NCBI GenBank assembly: GCA_963693285.1
Contig: OY848921.1
Coordinates: forward strand, 4,707,497 to 4,771,496
Reading direction: 5' to 3'
DNA length: 64,000 nt
DNA from: Xestospongia muta
Lineage: Eukaryota > Porifera > Demospongiae > Haplosclerida > Petrosiidae
Shown here: in pieces, positions 22,301-33,564 of the stretch
How positions within the stretch are numbered: the stretch's first letter is position 1
How the letters are laid out: each line of letters starts with the position of its first letter
Notes under the pieces: model-generated
The model's input: only the letters and a program-made list of their open reading frames with translations
What the model was told of the DNA's origin: nothing
The model's database searches: none
Position numbers and translations under genes: made by a program

Positions 22301-25300
22301 TAATCAATTGACCATAGAGTGGACCCTCTCCTTTAAGACGATATTTACTGACATCTTGAGTCAGATTAACTCCTGTCTGTGTACTGTTAAATAGTCTAGA
22401 AAACTGAGATATACTATACTCCTTATCCTGAGGTGATAAATACTGAGCAATAGCTACTCCTTCCTTCTCCCACCGAATGGAATGAACTGGATCAGCTACA
22501 GCACTACAATTGAATACAGCTGTCTCTCCTTGAAGACGACTAGAAGCTTGAGGCAATTGAAGGAATATTGGAGCAGCTGAAGAAAATAGAGCATCACAAC
22601 ACTAAATTGTCTTTAATACATTACCTTGTACAGTCAAGTTTATGGTGGCCAAGTTAGTACCAGCAGGATTAGAAGCTATCAGAGTGTATTGACCTTCATC
22701 TTCATGTTGTATTCTAGTGAGTGTTAACGAACGATAATCACTTGAAAACACCCTCTTTGAAGAATTGGAAATCTGTTGACTTTCTCCTGTGTTGTTAGTA
22801 AATATCCAAGTGATGTCGTCCAATGACACTTCTGGTGATGATCTCTCAATGACAAAGGTCAGGTTTATGCTTCTGTTAACCACGCCCACAGGATTGATAT
22901 CATCAGGAATGACTGTTGGAGGAACTATAAAATATAGCAGAAAAAGGTTGCATTAAAGATTTATCATTACTTACCTTGTACAGTGAGAGAGGCAGTCTGA
23001 TTCTCATGAGTATTGATCAAATTGGTGACATTGTTTATAGCGAGACAAGTGTAGTTACCCTCATGTTGTTTTGTAACACTTGAAATAGTCAAGTTAGATA
23101 TATAAAGAGGAAACCTAGATGGATGATCTTTGGTGCTATTGGTAATTGTGACATTCAAATTAGAATCAACTGAGAGTGGTAGATAGGAGCTCTTGTCATT
23201 AATCCAGTGGATAATAGGTGTAGGTATTGCAAATACTGTACATATAAAAGATACCATATCTGTTTCATTAACAGTGAGACTAATGGGGGATAAACTGACA
23301 TCAGGAGGATCTAATAAGAGTGAGAGAAAAACAGAATAAAAGCATTCTCCTCTATTATTGCATTGCTTAGTGATAGTAACATAGCAATAATGGCTACTGC
23401 CAACAGAGCTTACTTTTCCCAGAGAACATGGCTATTACTTCCTTATTGTAAAATACAAATCGGTAATCAATAATGCGATAGAAATACAATTTAAGAAAAC
23501 AATACAGTACAAGCATTTGTAACTCAATAAAGAGAGAGAAAGAGAGAGAGAATATAAATTCTATATAAGCTTTGTCTAGTGTTTATAGTAACATTAGAGA
23601 TAATAATGCCCTAAAATGTTATTGAACATTAATATCACTTTCCCAGAAAACATGCCTATTGCTTCCTTGTTGTAAAATATAATCAAACATGCAATTTAAA
23701 ATGTAGTACAAGTAATTTGTAACTCTAGACATATAGGTTAATGTGCAATTAAACACAAAGCAATGTTAGTGCTACTTACATTGTACCAGATATAATGCTG
23801 GTGGTGATGTTTCATTCTTCAGTGAAGCTAAGTTGTTGGTAGCATTACAAGAATAGTTAGCTGTGTCATTGTAACTCAATAAATGTAAAGACACAGACAA
23901 ATTCATGTACTGGACACCATCATGTAGAACACCTTGAGAGCTATTCTCAATAATTAAGGGAATGTTGTCTTTTAAAATGTCTACTAAAGGTCGAGGATAT
24001 CCAGTTACATTACACAACAATACAGTGTTGTCTCCAGCAACTACAGATTGGGGCTTAGGATGGACTGTGATCTCTGGTGGAACTAAAAGAGAGACATCAT
24101 GACAATTTGGTGTATTAAAGGACTTACCTTGTATAAAAAGTTCATCACTTGTGGAGGCATTACCATGTACATTGTCAGCAATACAGGTGTAGTTACCAGA
24201 GTCAGCAAGAGAGAGATTAAAAATACTAAGTGTGCTTGTAGGAGTACCTAGTCCAGTAATCTGATATTTTGAACTGTTAGACAATTGAACATTATCTTTG
24301 AGCCACTCTGTTGTATGTTGTGGCCTAGCCACTGCAGAACATGTAAACTCAGCAGTGGAACCAGCCAGTTGTTTTAGTGGTTTTAGAGGTTGAATAATCA
24401 CTGGGGCCTCTATAATAAAATGATTGTACAATCAGTATCAGATAAATGTTAAATTCATTCTTACTTTGTATGTCAAGGTAGACAGAATCTCTACCAGTCC
24501 CTACAATGTTGCTAGCTTCAAAAATATAAAATCCAGTATCCAATAACAGACTCAAATTGACTAATTTAAGGGTCAGCTTATTATCACTAAATTTGTAGTG
24601 ATAATTGTTTACAATTTGTCTAGCAGTTATATTTTGTTTCTCTTGAAAGAACCACCGAATATCTTCAATTATGACAGAAGGTAGGTCACGTGAAATGTTG
24701 AATGTTAACTCTACATCTCTGAATTCAACTCCTATGACAGTGTCATTGTCACCAGTAAACATAACAACAGGTTTAGCTACAAACAAAATATCAAATTATC
24801 AAAGATTACATTCTTTGAAGCACTTACTTTGTACCAGAACACCAAATGAAGCAGATTTGTTTACCATCAAGTTATCTTTGGGAACATTGCTAGCAACACA
24901 TGTGTACTGATGAGTATCACTCTCTCTAATAGAACTAAAAGCCAGTAGAGAAGTTACACGTATTGCACCTAATAATTGCTCAATAGTGTTACTGATATTC
25001 AAAGAAAGGTCATTGTGAGCCCGCCCACTTAGATCAGTCTGATTAGGACCATAAAACCATGTAAAAGAAGGCACTGGTAGACCTTCAGCTTTGCAAACAA
25101 ATCCAATCATATCAGTTTCATTAACTGTTGTGTTTTGAGGACTACTGATTATTATTACAGGCACTAGAGGGAGGTAGCATGATTACTTAACAATACTTTC
25201 TTGTCTTACTATTAACTGTCAGTGTAGCAATTGAAGAATTTGTAGTCTGTATTGACACCAAGTTATTACTAGCCATACATGAATATTCTCCAGTATCAGA

Positions 25301-28300
25301 GAAGTTTAAAGATAGTATAGTTAGCTGACTATTTGTCACATGACCTTTTGTGTTGAAAACAGTAGTAATAGCTTGTAAGTTCAGATCTATTAGCACTCTA
25401 TTCTTCAACCAAGTTATATTAGGGGCTGGAACAGCATATGCTGAACACAATAAGGTTACATTTTCTCCTATCAATTGCACTTTGTCTACTGGTGGTCTTC
25501 TGAACTGGGGGATAACTACAAAAATTGACACAATATGTTATAATCAAGACAACAAATGGGCTATGTACCTTGTACAGAAAGATAGGCTGAGGCAGACACA
25601 TTGCCATGTGTATTATTGACTAGACATGTGTACCTACCAGTATCATTTACTTCTAGATCGTGTATAGTCAATGTACCATAAGATAAACTAGACACTGGTA
25701 CTACAGTATATTTGTCACCATCATCCGATAAAGAAATACCCTCAAAGAACCACTCAACTGTGTGAATAGGCTCTGCTACAGCAGAACATTGAAATGAAAT
25801 ATTGTATCCTTCAAGTTGAGATACATTACTAGGACCAATTAATATCACTGGAGCAGCTATAACAGACAATATAATATATATCAGTTTGCTGATCACTCAA
25901 ACCTTGAATTTCTAGGAAGACAGCACTGCTATTAGTTCCTGCCTCATTAACAGCAAATAATGTATAAGAGCCTTGATCACCATGTTTTAAATCAGACACT
26001 GTCAGACTAAGGAGATCAGAAGAAAAGTTAAAACGTGAGGGGGTACTTCCTTCATTTATGACAGTGTTATTAAATGTCCATTTGATGTTTTTTAGTGATA
26101 CTGGTGGTGAAGCATCTTGAATAGCAAATGACAGAGTTACAGTTTGGTTGACCACACCCAATGGAGACATAGAGATTACTACTACAACAGGGGGCACTAT
26201 ATAAAGGAAATCATTAATGTACACATAGATTGATCTAACCTTGAACAGTTAGTTGAGTGTTTCCAGTTTGTAGACTAGAAATGTAATTAGTAACATTGTT
26301 TGATGCACGACAGATGTAGCTGCCCTCATGAAGACTTCTTATAGCAGATACAACAGTAAGAATTGAATACTGAATAGTCTGACCAGATCCATTCACTGAA
26401 GTATAGTTATCAAACATAATTCCTTGGTCACTGTGAGACAAAGGTATTGAAGAGCCATTAAAAAACCACTGGATTAAAGAAAGAGGAATGGAAAATACTT
26501 GACAAGTAAAGATTGCTTCATCAGTTTGGTTGACTGTTAAAGTGACTGGAGAGACAATAACAGCAGGTGGATCTAAGTATAAAGAAAGAAACTACTAGGA
26601 AATAGTACATGTGGCAGTCTTACATAAGACAGTTAAGTGTAGTTGATCTGATTGTTCAGTTTGTAATGAAGCCAATTTATTAATAGCATGACATGAGTAG
26701 TTGGCAGTATCACTAAGAACTAGACCCATTACATGGAGATGGCTGGTCACACTCCATAGTTCTGTCTCTAACAAGATATTGGTTGTATTAATAGAAATCT
26801 CACCAGAAGAAACATTGAGAAGGAAACTGTTCATAAACCAACTAATGACAGGTGCTGGGAAACCAGTACTATTACATGTCATGGTAATATCATCTCCAGC
26901 AATGCCATTGTTTGGAACTGTGAGATCATTGATTACTGGACGGACTAAATGATACAAATACCAATAATAAAAAACAAGAGCCAATTTGGAAAGTAAGATT
27001 TATTTCGTACAATTAATCTATATATTACAAATGCTTCTCACCCTGTTTATGTCCATTGAGTGATCTTATAATGTTACCAATACTTTATTGTGAACCAACT
27101 TCTATTACAAATATTTTATAAATTTTAAACTATAATCTTTATAAACTTGATCCTGTTCAACTAAAGTATTTTATTGTAACTACACTCTACCAAAATAATT
27201 ACATGATTAACTTAACCTTGTACATAGAGGACAGCAGAAAGAGATAAGGAGTCTACGGTGTTGTTATAAACACATGTATATGTGCCATGGTCTAGAAATT
27301 CCACATTAAAAATAGAAAGAGCTCCAAAATCTGCTCCACTATCACCAATATGATATTTCTCATCCTCTTCAAGGATAGAACCGTCATTCTCAAAATACCA
27401 TGCATGTTCTGGTTGAGGATTGCCAAGGGAAAAACATTCAAACTTAGCTGTGTCATTTTCAAGAACATATTGGTCTTTTGGTATCACAAAAATTTGAGGA
27501 GGACCTAAAAAATGATAATTAAGGTAAACAAACATAAAACAAGGATTTAACACATAAATATCATAATTTTTACTAGGAATATATGAAGACTCATTTTTAT
27601 TGGTAAAGATGATTCTAATATATCCTTAAAAGCTACTCTTCTGTTTAGTGCATGGAGAGCATTATTTTATCACATACTTTCAACGATCAGCTTTATTGAA
27701 TTAAATCGAGTCCCGGCCTCATTTGTAGCAAAGAGTGTATATTGTCCATGATGAGCAGAAGTGACCTGATCAATAGTCAAAGAGCGTCTGTCAGCAGATA
27801 AGTCATAATGCAAGTTAGTAGAGTCTGTGATATTAATAGTCCCACTAGTTGAAGAGAATTGCCATCGTATGTTAGACACCTGCACAGGAGGATCATCTTC
27901 AGTAATGGTGAAGATTAAGATAACAGTACGTCCCTCTACTCCATGAACTGGAGAAGGAGTAAATGGTATTACATTAGCAGGAACTGAGGGGAGAGAGAGA
28001 AAGAGAGGGAAAGGAAGAGAGAGAGAAAGAGGGAGAGAGAGAGGAAGAGAGGAAGAGAAAGAGGGAGAGATACAGACTTTCAACTCCCACAATGAATGTT
28101 ACTCTCTCACAAACCCTGAATTATCAAACTGATCGTTTCATTTGTAGAGGTTTGAAGGACATTAGGTATCCCATTTGAAGCAATACACATATAAGGTGAT
28201 TCATCCAATTTAGTAGTGTTAGTGAAATTTAAGATGGAGGTACGTGTGTCATTGGAATCAATCTCAGATATTGTTATCCTATCTTCTTCTTCTTTCATAA

Positions 28301-29965
28301 CCTGCATTCCATTGGTAAGCTTTATCCAAGTAATTGTAGGTAGAGGGATAGCAAATACAGAACATGTTAAAGTAGCTATAAATGTGACATTGACAGTCAG
28401 GTTGCCAACTGGAGAGACTGTCACATAGGGGGGATCTGAAAAATACAAAAATTCAACAATTTTGCAAAGTTCTCAAATTGTCTCTAACAATGAACGTGAA
28501 TTCATAACAGGATATAATTTATACTGTATTTATTTTAGTCACTCAAGCTGATCACTCAGATAACACAAACATAGGAAAGTCTAGTAGTTAGTTATTGCAA
28601 CTGAACACGCCAAAGAGGCTGTATTGTGAATTTGTAACAACAATTAATGATTTTATGTAGTTATAGTAGTAGTAGTTGTTATTGTAGTATCAGTACACGT
28701 AGGTGTTGTAGTAGTAGTAACTAATCATTTAATAATCTTGTGTATCCTCAAAGAGTCAAACATATTTCTGGAATGAAATGGCATCAGATGCAATAGGCCA
28801 GGTTATGTATTACTGTACTTTAAACATATCTATAGAATAGTTGAGTGAAGTATTTTTTTATTTAAAATACGTTAAACTATAAATCAACATGTAGGTAAGA
28901 AAATAGTAATCAACACCAACTCACAATTTGCAGTCACTGTCACAAGGCTAGACATAATACTGATATCTGTAACCAGATCATTAGTAGCACTGCAATAATA
29001 TTCACCAGCACTATCCATATTCAGACTAACAAACAAAAGGATACTTGAAGTTACTGATATCCCAGGAAAAGTTCTGATAGTAAGATGGTCATTGGAAGAA
29101 ATGTTTTTGCCATCTTTGTACCACTCAATTGTAGGAGCTGGCAGTCCAAAGGCTTTACAAATCAAATGAACCACCTGTCCAACAGTATCAGTGATGTTTA
29201 ATGGCTCCTCTAGAAATCTAGGAGGGACTTCAAAGAAAAAAGAATATTTAAATACATGGTGTTCATTTATGGCGCCTGTATAACAGGGATAATAAATATT
29301 AGACATATGGAATGATGACTGACAAAAGACAAAATAGCTACCTCTCTATCAATCTCAGGATGACAAGTATACTGCCAAAGTATAGACTTACAATGTATTA
29401 ATATAGCAATTACAACTGTAAACACTATGATATTTAACCACCTTGTATAGTGACATCAACAACTGCCCTTGTAGTTCCAAAATCATTAATGACATTTAAA
29501 AAATATGAGGCAGAATCCTCTTCTACAACATTAATTATAGTGAGAGACACAACTGGAAGTTCAGTGACTAGATTATATTTCTTGTTATTCACTAACATTA
29601 ATCCTGTGTGGCCAAATGTCCATTTAATAATTGTATGAATGGAATTAGAAAATACTAGGAATTCAATAGTAATATTCTCTCCTTTTACTGCTTGCGATGA
29701 GCTCTGTTGGGGTATAATATGAGGAGGACCTAAGAAAAATACATAATATTGAGGCACATGCCCATACTAATTACATATATCTAATACAGATATAATATTT
29801 TATAAATTTGTTACCATCTATAAACTATAAGTTATAATGTATATAACTTTTACATGTGCATGATGATACTTACATACCTGATCCAGATCCAGATGCAGAT
29901 TCAGATATGGCAGCCATCACAGAAATGTTGTGTAAAATGACTAGAAACATAAATGAGATGAGCAT
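11728..29965 (-). CDS. Giant adhesion GPCR: signal peptide, 22 Ig, EGF, HRM-like, GAIN/GPS, 7TM
   Basis: A 35-exon model on the minus strand; coding lengths sum to 9,201 nt (3,066 residues plus stop) and every junction phase agrees. Exon 1 (29965-29878) starts MLISFMFLVILHNISVMA, a clear signal peptide. Exons 2-22 (29729-20680) each encode one Ig; exon 23 (20584-20468) one EGF; exon 24 (20416-20135) Ig 22. Then come 19542-19405 (unassigned, possibly SEA-like), 19348-19125 (HRM-like), 19039-18908, 18796-18702, 15717-15327 and 15215-15164 (GAIN), 14940-14837 (GPS), 13360-13218, 13147-12894, 12769-12703 and 12253-11728 (7TM and C-tail). It should sit in the plasma membrane as a self-cleaved adhesion receptor. 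Ligand and G protein cannot be read from sequence. The domains are near certain; the join of all exons into one transcript is inferred. Confidence 0.85.
13148..13217 (-). other. GC-AG intron in the adhesion GPCR
   Basis: Only a GCAAGT donor at 13217-13212 restores the frame between TM1 and the RVRNELHV loop. The nearby GT (in AAGTTTCTG) would put the next exon into a stop. The acceptor is TTTACACAG. The intron is 70 bp. Confidence 0.75.
14837..15717 (-). other. GAIN domain with GPS autoproteolysis site
   Basis: Exons 15717-15327, 15215-15164 and 14940-14837 (residues about 2555-2737). The GPS has GGWSTEGC, then CLCNHLTHFA, with all expected Trp/Cys landmarks and the His-Leu/Thr cleavage triplet (Leu2730/Thr2731). 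Autoproteolysis is therefore expected to give a 2,730-residue extracellular chain held non-covalently on the 7TM part. The 1,476-bp intron 13361-14836 that follows shows no gene that I can recognise. Confidence 0.9.
17282..18097. mobile_element. Nested 0.8-kb element with AACCTCGCTGC inverted ends
   Basis: An 11-bp perfect inverted repeat (17282-17292 against 18087-18097) brackets 816 bp that split the hAT transposase relic. TTAA-like bases occur at both junctions, hinting at a piggyBac-type MITE, but the register is off by one base. The left end contains a further hairpin (AACCTCGCT ... AGCGAGGTT) and a GT microsatellite. The open frame 17662-17892 (+) is not recognisable. Classification is open. 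Confidence 0.45.
17334..17355. repeat. (GT)n microsatellite
   Basis: Eleven GT units near the left end of the nested 0.8-kb element. Confidence 0.9.
18702..19542 (-). other. HRM-like module and linker of the adhesion GPCR
   Basis: Four exons (19542-19405, 19348-19125, 19039-18908, 18796-18702; residues about 2359-2555). The second encodes a Cys-rich module with SWPEVNLGT, ACPCG, AQRTC and EWSPP. This is the Trp/Pro/Cys pattern of the hormone receptor motif found before the GAIN domain of many adhesion GPCRs. The first exon (VTVVLSVNQTSQLEQYLVET) may be a partial SEA domain; that is a guess. The last two are helical segments usual between HRM and GAIN. Confidence 0.75.
19054..19077. repeat. 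(AG)n / poly-G simple repeat
   Basis: An AG run followed by 12 G in a short receptor intron (19040-19124). On the sense strand this is a C and CT tract. Confidence 0.9.
19803..20106 (+). CDS. Unrecognised two-exon open frame nested antisense in a receptor intron
   Basis: On the plus strand an exon-like open segment, 19803-19912, follows a TTTATTACAG acceptor and ends at a GGTAAGAT donor. A second, 19988-20106, follows TTCTACTAG and ends at TAG. They join in phase 1 to give about 75 residues starting TLKRLQAKPYFSILSDELKL and containing EYIEAFVERAV and VDVQRFVEGTLAEDE: amphipathic helical, acidic. No initiating ATG or upstream exon is visible, so it may be a gene fragment, a retained 3' end, or chance. 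I do not recognise the family. It lies wholly inside intron 19543-20134 of the receptor. Confidence 0.4.
20135..20416 (-). other. Ig domain 22, membrane-proximal side of the EGF domain
   Basis: Canonical Ig with NLTCLVQG, IHWYKDG and a YYHCTAT strand F. It is phase 1-1 and closest to vertebrate I-set domains. It lies outside the four-Ig periodic array. Confidence 0.88.
20468..20584 (-). other. EGF-like domain exon of the adhesion GPCR
   Basis: The 117-nt exon reads DPCNPNPCQNGAACSS, then YVCICGDRYTGTLCEY, with six cysteines in EGF spacing. Its Asp and aromatic positions hint at a partial calcium-binding signature only. It is phase 1-1, like the Ig exons around it, and separates Ig 21 from Ig 22. 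Confidence 0.92.
23411..23687. repeat. Diverged direct repeat in a receptor intron
   Basis: About 48 bp at 23411-23461 (TTTTCCCAGAGAACATGGCT and on) recur at about 23635-23682 with roughly 85 percent identity, 225 bp apart, in intron 23311-23779. The motif is shared by both copies only locally. Origin unknown. Confidence 0.6.
27986..28072. repeat. GA-rich (sense-strand CT-rich) tract
   Basis: About 87 bp of nearly pure purine on the plus strand. On the receptor's sense strand it is an unusually long polypyrimidine tract ending in the CCCCTCAG acceptor of the Ig 4 exon (start 27983). Confidence 0.9.
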
Positions 29966-31077
29966 ATCTATCCATGGCCTCGTAAACACTTTTGGTTTCA
30001 TTTCTGCCGAGAGCCTTGGCATGTTTCTTCGCTTTCATGGAGAACTCGTGTAACGACCAGGCAACAGCACATTTAGATAACCCCGCCTTACTACATATTT
30101 GTGGTCGTTTACACAATGTTCACAATACGCCTCCAATGCTCTCGTCTCCAACCTACATGCTCAAGGCATAAGTTACGTGTGTTTTAGTTGAGTGTTTATT
30201 TTGATCAAATATTCCTCCACTTCCTGCTTATTTTTGGACACATAGCAAACTATATTTTAGTTTTCATATTAGCAAGTTCTGAAAATCAAAATGTAGTCAC
30301 ATTATAGTCTGGTATGTGTTGGAGCCCAATTTACATAGAGTGAAAGTGGTCTGACAACACAATTATATATTGTTTGTACACGCTGAAAATATACTGCAGC
30401 CCAATCAGATTAGAGCATTCAAAATAACACTTAAAAGACACATCTCAGTGGCTTTGAGTGTAAACATTGATACCTGTCATGTAATGCATGGAGGCTAGTT
30501 CACCTAAAGATTTGTACTGGCACATGAAAAATCTCTCCAAGTGTCAAAAACAAAAATTGAAGAGCCACTACCCCAATTTCATTTTTCATTTGTCCTACTA
30601 CGCGGCTACTGAAATCTTGGGGAGGGACTGCGACAAATGGGTGCACATGGAGGACTAGAGTTGACATGTGGTTGCTAATTGGATATTTGTTCACATGCAT
30701 GGTAATTGTCTGACCATGGTTATGTTACATGATAGGAAAACGTTTATTTATTGGGCTAAATACAAAGACAGACCAAGGGTTTGTGTACACATTTGTAAAA
30801 GAAGTAATTAAGATGTACTTTACATAGCAATACCATAATTATTCTACAACATATATAATAATTAGGCTGTAATAACCTATTGTTATATATTTCGATTGAT
30901 GGACTGTGAGTTCGATTTTAACTGATTTAAATAGATCCTGTACTAACAGTGACAAACTCAAGTAAGTAAAAAAACACACTATTAACATGTGATCTCTACC
31001 ACAAATGTGCATAAATAAAAACTAATAACAATAAATGAATAATAAATCACAAAAAAAAATATTAATAAAAAAAATAA
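29966..31077. other. Upstream region of the adhesion GPCR, no gene seen
   Basis: About 1.1 kb between the receptor start codon and the satellite array. It should contain the receptor promoter. An 8-bp inverted repeat (AACGACCA near 30052 and TGGTCGTT near 30111) is the only structured motif that I noticed. The last 60 bp (31020-31077) are A-rich and lead into the array. Open frames here look random. Confidence 0.5.
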
Positions 31078-33564
31078 ACTTATTAAACTCTTTAGATCAA
31101 TTTATTTAAACAGTTTTCATAGTTAATTTCTAAACATTTTTAACTCTCAAAACCTCCAAACAGTTTATTTTAGACTTTAACCTATTAAGACTACTGTATT
31201 ACTATATTTAAGACAGATAACCTTACTAAACTCTTTAGATCATCTTATTTAAGAAATTTTCATAGTTAATTTCTAAAATTTTTAACTTTCAAAAGCTCTA
31301 AACAGTTTATTTTAGAGTGTTAACCTATTTAGACTACTTTATTAGTGTACTTAAGGCAGACAAACTTACTAAATCTTTACATGGTCTTATTTACGCAGTT
31401 TTCATAGTTAATTTCTAAACTATTCTAACTCTGAAAAGCTCAAAACAGTTGTTTAGAGTTTTAACCTCTTTAGACTACTTTATTAGTATATTTAAGACAG
31501 ATAAACTTACTAAACTCTTTAGATCAGCTTATTTAAGCAGTTTTCTTAGTTAATTTAAAAACCTTTTTAACTTTTAAAAAGCTCTAAACAATTTATTTTA
31601 GAGTTATAACCTATTTAGACTACTTTATTAGTATATATAACACAGATGAACTTCTAAAATCTTCAGATCAGATTATTTAAGCAGGTTTCATAATTAATTT
31701 CTAATCTTTTTTAACTTTCAAAAAGCTCTAAACAATTTTTTTTAGAGTTTTAACTTATTTAGACTACTTTATTAGTATATTTAAGACAGATAAACTTACT
31801 AAACTCTTTAGATCAGCTTATTTAGCCAGTTGTCATAGTTCATTTGTAATCTTTTTTAACTTTAAAAAAGCTCTAAACAGTTTATTTTAAAGTTTTAACC
31901 TATTTAGACTACCGTATTACTATATTTAAGACAGATAACATTACTAAACTGTTTAGATCATCTTATTTAAGAAGTTTTCATAGTTAATTTCTAAAATTTT
32001 TTACTTTCAAAAAGCTCTAAACAGTTTATTTTAGAGTGTTAACCTATTAGACTACTTTATTAGTGTATTTAAGGCAGACAAACTTACTAAACTCTTTAGA
32101 TGGTCTTATTTACGCAGTTTTCATAGTTAATTTCTAAACTATTCTAACTCTCAAAAAGCTCTAAATAGTTTTTTAGAGTTTTAACCTCGTTAGACTACTT
32201 TATTAGTATATTTAAGACAGATAAACTTACTAAACTCTTTAGATCAGCTTATTTAACCAGTTTTCTTAGTTAATTTATAAAACCTTTTAACTTTCAAAAA
32301 GCTCTAAACAGTTTTTTTAGAGATTTAACCTATCTAGACTGCTATATTATATCAGCTTGTCCAGTTTTCACAGTTAATTTCTAATCTTTTTTAACTTTCA
32401 AAAAGCTCTAAACAGTTTAGACTTTTAACCTGTTTAGACTACATTATTAGTATATTTAAGACAGATAAACTTACTGAACTCTTTACATCAGCTTATTTAA
32501 GAAGTTTTCATAGTTAATTTATAAACCTTTTTAACTTTCAAAAAGCTCTAAACAGTTTATTTTAGAGTTTCAACTTATCTAGACTACTTTATTGGTATAT
32601 TTAAGACAGATAAACTTACTAAACTCTTTAGCTCAGATTATTTAACCAGTTTTCATAGTTAATTTCTGATCTTTTTCAACTTACAAAAAGCTCTAAACAA
32701 TTTATTTTAAGGATTTGACCTATATTAGTATATTTAAGACAGACAAACTTACTGAAATCTTTAGATCAGCTTATTAAACCAGTGGTCATAGTTAATTTGT
32801 AATCTTTTTTAACTTTCAAAAATTTCTAAACAGTTTAATTTAGAGTTTAAACCTATTTAGACTGCTTTATTAGTATATTTAAGACAGATGAACTTACTAA
32901 ACTCTTTAGACCAACTTATTTAACCAGTTTTCATAGTTATTTCTAATCTCTTTTAACTTTCAAAAAGCTCTAAACAGTTTATTTTAGAGTTAAAACCTAT
33001 TTAGACTACTTTATTAGTATGTTTTTAAGACACATAAACTTACTAAAATCGTTAGATCAGCTTATTTAACCAGTTTTCATAGTTAATTTCTAATTTTTTA
33101 CTTTCAAAAAGCTCTAAAAAGTTTACTTTAGAGTTTTAACTTATTTACACAACTTTATTACTATATTTACGACAGATAAACTTATTAAACTCTTTATATC
33201 AACTTATTTAAAGAACTTTCATAGTTAATTTCTAATCTTTTTACTTTCAAAAAGCTCTAAACAGTTTATTTTAGACTTTTAACCTATTTAGACTACTTTA
33301 TTAGTATATTTAAGACAGATAAACTTAGTAAACACTTTAGATCATTTCTCCAATTTTAATAGTTAATTTCTAATATTTTTTTACTTTCAAAAAGGTCTAA
33401 AGAATTTATTTTAGGGTTTTAACCTATTTAGACTACTTTATTAGTATATTTAAGACAGATAAACTTACTAAACCCTTTAGATCAGCTTATTCAACCAGTC
33501 TTTATAGTTAATTTCTAATCATTTTTAACTTTCAAAAAGCTCTAAACAGTTTATTTTAGAGTTT

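Larger units (their letters stand above)
20680..29729 (-). repeat. Array of 21 single-exon Ig domains with a four-Ig super-repeat
   Basis: Exons 2-22: 29729-29442, 29227-28925, 28435-28115, 27983-27678, 27504-27217, 26944-26624, 26572-26240, 26196-25903, 25856-25569, 25515-25210, 25163-24828, 24776-24465, 24409-24128, 24082-23780, 23310-22975, 22924-22625, 22576-22205, 22158-21853, 21766-21428, 21380-21066, 21018-20680. All start and end in phase 1. Exons 2, 5, 9, 13, 17 and 21 encode Ig folds without the B- and F-strand cysteines (Phe and mostly Leu/Ile instead), but keep the core Trp and the DxGxY tyrosine region. The three classes between them each recur in fixed order. This indicates amplification of a four-exon block, with the first copy lacking one member. 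Confidence 0.9.

Noticed and set aside
29901..30116. 71-residue minus-strand frame upstream of the receptor as an alternative start
   Set aside because: Another frame from ATG 29965 gives a signal peptide and joins Ig 1 in phase; this frame stops before the donor.
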